Shown: one piece after another, positions 36,237 to 38,929 of the stretch
Layout of the letters: every line of letters begins with the position of its first letter
How positions within the stretch are numbered: the first letter of the stretch is position 1
Assembly: GCA_021298195.1 (NCBI GenBank)
Contig: JAJTEQ010000011.1
Coordinates: 1 to 38,929, forward strand
Direction: 5' to 3'
From: Ilumatobacteraceae bacterium
GTDB lineage: Bacteria > Actinomycetota > Acidimicrobiia > Acidimicrobiales > Ilumatobacteraceae
DNA: 38,929 nt
Translations under genes and position numbers: made by a program
The notes under the pieces: generated by a model
Database searches by the model: none
Told to the model about the DNA's origin: nothing
Seen by the model: only the letters and a program-made list of their open reading frames with translations

Positions 36237-38929
36237 GTGGCAACAGCCAAGATCAAAGTAAGCGAACTCGCCAAGAAGCTCGGTATGACCAATACCGAGA
36301 TGTTGGACCTCTGCAAAGCCGAGGGAGTTGCCGCCAAGACGCCTCAGTCGACGTTGGCTGACGCCTTCGTCCCGTTGCTCGAACGCAAGGCCAAGGCGCA
36401 GGGTCTGGTGCGCGACGTACAGCCCGAGGAAGCCAAGCCGGCCAAGGCCGCCAAGAAGACGGCCAAATCCGACGCCGACGGCGAGTCCTCCGACGCGGCG
36501 CCCAAGACGACCGCGAAGAAGGCCTCGGCCAAGTCCGCCGCCACGTCGAGCGCCGAGCCCGAGGGTGAAACCGCGTCGCCGGCACCGACCCCCGTCGCCG
36601 AGGTGGCGACTCCGGTGGCCGAGGTGGCACCGACGAGTGCGCCCGCCGGGACCGACGCCGCGCCGACCGAATCGGCCCCGGCCGTGAAGTCCAGCCGAGT
36701 GATCTCGGGCCGCGACGCCACCAAGGATCTTCCGCGTCCGGCGGCTCCGGTGGCGCGTCCCGATGCTCCCCGCCCGCCCGCATCCCCTGCGGCATCTGGT
36801 GCTCCCGCGGCCCCGCCCGCCCCCGCACCCGCCCGACCGGCCCCGCCCGCCCCGCCGCGACCGATGTCGCCCTCGGGTCGTCCGGTCCCGCCGCCCCCGC
36901 CCGGTCGCCCCATGTCGGCCACGGGTCGTCCGGTTCCGCCGCCCCCCGGTGGTCCGCGGACCGCTCCGCCCCCCGGATCGCGCCCGAGCGGCGCCGGTTA
37001 CGGCGGCCCCCGCACCGGCGCACCGCGTCCCGGTGGTTTCGGTGGTCCGCGTCCGGGTGGTCCGCGTCCCGGAGGTGCACCCGGTGCCTTCGGTGGCCCG
37101 CGTCCCGGCGGTGGCCCCGGTGGTCCCGGTGGCCCCGGTGGTCGTCCCGGTGGTCCCGGTGGGGGCCGCCCCGGTGGTGGCGCGCGCCCCAGTGGTGGTC
37201 GTCGTGCACCTCGTAGTGGTGGTCGTCGTCGACGTCGTGGTGAGGAAGAGCTGCAGCCCTCGATGCAGAGCTACAGCGCCACCGGCGCGCCGGTGCCCGA
37301 GGGCACCATCGTCGTCGAGCGTGGTGTGTCGGCTCAGGAGTTCGCGCCGCGTCTGAATCGCACCGCGGCCGACGTCGTGTTGTTCCTCATGAAGAACGGC
37401 GAAATGGTGACCGCCACCATGACGCTCACCGACGAGCAGATGGAACTGTTCGCCCTCGAGATCGGCGCCGAACTGTTGTTGGTCGAACCGGGCCAGCAAG
37501 AAGAACTGGAACTGCAGGCGTTGTTCGACGACAGCGACGACGACGACGAGGAGGCCCAAGCTTCGCGTCCGCCGGTCATCACCGTCATGGGTCACGTCGA
37601 CCACGGTAAGACGACGCTGCTCGACAAGATCCGCAACGCCAACGTGGTGTCCGGTGAAGCCGGTGGCATCACCCAGCACATCGGTGCGTATCAGGTGGAC
37701 CAGAACGGCAAGAAGGTCACCTTCATCGACACCCCGGGTCACGCGGCGTTCACCCAGATGCGCGCCCGTGGTGCGCAGGTGACCGACATCGTCGTGTTGA
37801 TGGTGGCTGCCGACGACGGTGTGATGCCCCAGACCGTCGAGGCCATCAGCCACGCCCGCGCGGCCGGTGTGCCCATGGTCGTGGCCATCAACAAGATCGA
37901 CAAGGAGAACGCCGACGTGCAGCGCGTGTTGGCGCAGTTGGCCGAGCAGGAACTCGTTCCCGAGTCCTGGGGCGGTGACACCATCTGTGTCGAGATGTCG
38001 GCCCAGCAGAACCTGGGTGTCGACGACCTCATCGAACAACTCACCTTGGTCGCCGAGGTCGAAGAGCTCACGGCGAACCCGACCGGCCGCGCCAAGGGTG
38101 TGGTGTTGGAAGCCAACCTCGACACCGGTCGTGGTCCCGTGGCGACCATCCTCGTCGACAAGGGAACGCTCAAGGTGGGCGACCCCATCGTGGCCGGCGG
38201 TGCGTGGGGACGCGTGCGCGCCATGATCGACGACAAGGGCAAGCAGATCAAGGAAGCCGGCCCCTCCACCCCCGTGCAGGTGCTCGGTCTGTCGAGCGTG
38301 CCCAACGCCGGTGACGAGTTCCGTGTGGCTCCCGACGAAAAGACCGCCCGAACCGTCGGCGAAGCGCGCGAACAGCGTCTGCGCGCCAAGGCCCAGCGCG
38401 GCGACGCCCGCGTTCAGCGTGGCGTGAAGTTGGAGGACGTGTTCTCGCAGATCCAGGCCGGCGAAGTGGCCACCTTGAACCTGGTGTTGAAGGCCGACGT
38501 GCAGGGTTCGCTCGAAGCCGTCACCGAGAGCCTGAAGCGCCTGGAGCGCGACGAGGTGAAGTTGGCCTTCGTGCACCGCGCGGTCGGTGGCGTGACGGAG
38601 AACGACATCACGTTGGCGGCGGCGACCAACGCCACCATCATCGGCTTCAACGTTCGTCCCGACCGCAAGGCTCGTGACCTGGCCGAGGCCGAGCACGTGG
38701 AGATTCGTACCTACGAAATCATCTACAAGCTCCTCGAGGACATCGAAAGCGCCATGGTCGGCATGCTCGCTCCCGAGTTCGAGGAAGTGGTCACCGGCGA
38801 AGCCGAGGTCCGCGAGGTCTTCCGCGTGCCCAAGATCGGCGCCATCGCCGGTTGTTACGTGCGCTCGGGTCAGATCACGCGGGGTACCAAGGTGCGCTTC
38901 CTGCGCGAGGGCGTCATCATCTGGAAGGG
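36237..38929 (+). CDS. infB: Translation initiation factor IF-2 (3' end outside window)
   Basis: At least 897 residues are present; the frame runs off the right edge. GTG 36237 follows AAGGA (36221-36225) by 11 nt. Order: IF2_N domain (about 1-55, [20 protein letters not shown]), an Ala/Lys-rich then Pro/Arg/Gly-rich linker (about 60-340) ending in an RRRRRGEE cluster, a second IF2_N-like segment, then the GTPase domain with G1 GHVDHGKT (452-459), G3 DTPGHAAF and G4 NKID, followed by domains II and III. The linker is long and of very low complexity, as in other actinobacterial IF-2. Confidence 0.96.
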   Translation, partial: MATAKIKVSELAKKLGMTNTEMLDLCKAEGVAAKTPQSTLADAFVPLLERKAKAQGLVRDVQPEEAKPAKAAKKTAKSDADGESSDAAPKTTAKKASAKSAATSSAEPEGETASPAPTPVAEVATPVAEVAPTSAPAGTDAAPTESAPAVKSSRVISGRDATKDLPRPAAPVARPDAPRPPASPAASGAPAAPPAPAPARPAPPAPPRPMSPSGRPVPPPPPGRPMSATGRPVPPPPGGPRTAPPPGSRPSGAGYGGPRTGAPRPGGFGGPRPGGPRPGGAPGAFGGPRPGGGPGGPGGPGGRPGGPGGGRPGGGARPSGGRRAPRSGGRRRRRGEEELQPSMQSYSATGAPVPEGTIVVERGVSAQEFAPRLNRTAADVVLFLMKNGEMVTATMTLTDEQMELFALEIGAELLLVEPGQQEELELQALFDDSDDDDEEAQASRPPVITVMGHVDHGKTTLLDKIRNANVVSGEAGGITQHIGAYQVDQNGKKVTFIDTPGHAAFTQMRARGAQVTDIVVLMVAADDGVMPQTVEAISHARAAGVPMVVAINKIDKENADVQRVLAQLAEQELVPESWGGDTICVEMSAQQNLGVDDLIEQLTLVAEVEELTANPTGRAKGVVLEANLDTGRGPVATILVDKGTLKVGDPIVAGGAWGRVRAMIDDKGKQIKEAGPSTPVQVLGLSSVPNAGDEFRVAPDEKTARTVGEAREQRLRAKAQRGDARVQRGVKLEDVFSQIQAGEVATLNLVLKADVQGSLEAVTESLKRLERDEVKLAFVHRAVGGVTENDITLAAATNATIIGFNVRPDRKARDLAEAEHVEIRTYEIIYKLLEDIESAMVGMLAPEFEEVVTGEAEVREVFRVPKIGAIAGCYVRSGQITRGTKVRFLREGVIIWK

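Noticed and set aside
36156-38696. 846-aa open frame on the minus strand antisense to infB
   Set aside because: Low-complexity Thr/Gly/Arg shadow of the Pro/Gly-rich IF-2 linker; IF-2 on the plus strand is unmistakable.

Overview
The window reads as chromosomal DNA of a high-GC actinobacterium. Three ancestral actinobacterial neighbourhoods are joined here: mec/cysM-murI-rph-rdgB (known from Mycobacterium), comM-dprA-xerC-whiG-(M23)-rpsB-tsf-pyrH-frr-cdsA, and dxr-rip-ispG-proS-rimP-nusA-ylxR-infB (both shared by Streptomyces and Mycobacterium). Divergence from those genera, many leaderless-type starts and a WhiG-type sigma factor would fit a deep branch such as Acidimicrobiia, but that placement is an inference. 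No insertion sequence, prophage or CRISPR array was seen. No stretch over 300 bases lacks a gene.

Region 1 (1-7144): the tail of a JAMM (Mec-like) peptidase and a CysM-type cysteine synthase, without the expected cysO between them. Then comes a tightly coupled four-gene operon: a Cas4/RecB-like Fe-S nuclease, an unrecognised 502-aa protein, a compact Upf1/Dna2-like SF1 helicase, and a TM0106-type protein carrying both a RecB-like and a DEDD/RNase H-like nuclease site. This is the best candidate for an undescribed system: it looks like a Dna2-like machine split over several genes.

Region 2 (7157-17416): EamA transporter and Dabb protein (minus), murI-rph-rdgB (plus), a D-threonine aldolase-like PLP enzyme directly behind tRNA-Leu(UAG) (minus), an EthD-like protein, a SufR-like regulator divergent from two adjacent fold-type II PLP enzymes, a beta-carbonic anhydrase divergent from clpP, and a small lipoprotein.

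Region 3 (17544-38929): DNA processing (comM, dprA, xerC), sigma factor WhiG, a degenerate M23 protein, then the translation and envelope block (rpsB, tsf, pyrH, frr, cdsA, dxr, M50 protease, ispG), manA and proS on the minus strand, and the rimP-nusA-ylxR-infB operon, with infB running off the end.

Non-coding signals: (i) a recurrent -10 hexamer (TANNNT or CANNNT) 6-7 nt before the start codon at eleven genes, implying leaderless transcripts; (ii) hairpins built around both stop codons at convergent gene ends; (iii) a structured leader before rpsB; (iv) an intrinsic terminator inside the rimP-nusA leader; (v) short tandem repeats at the 3' ends of whiG, cdsA and rimP.
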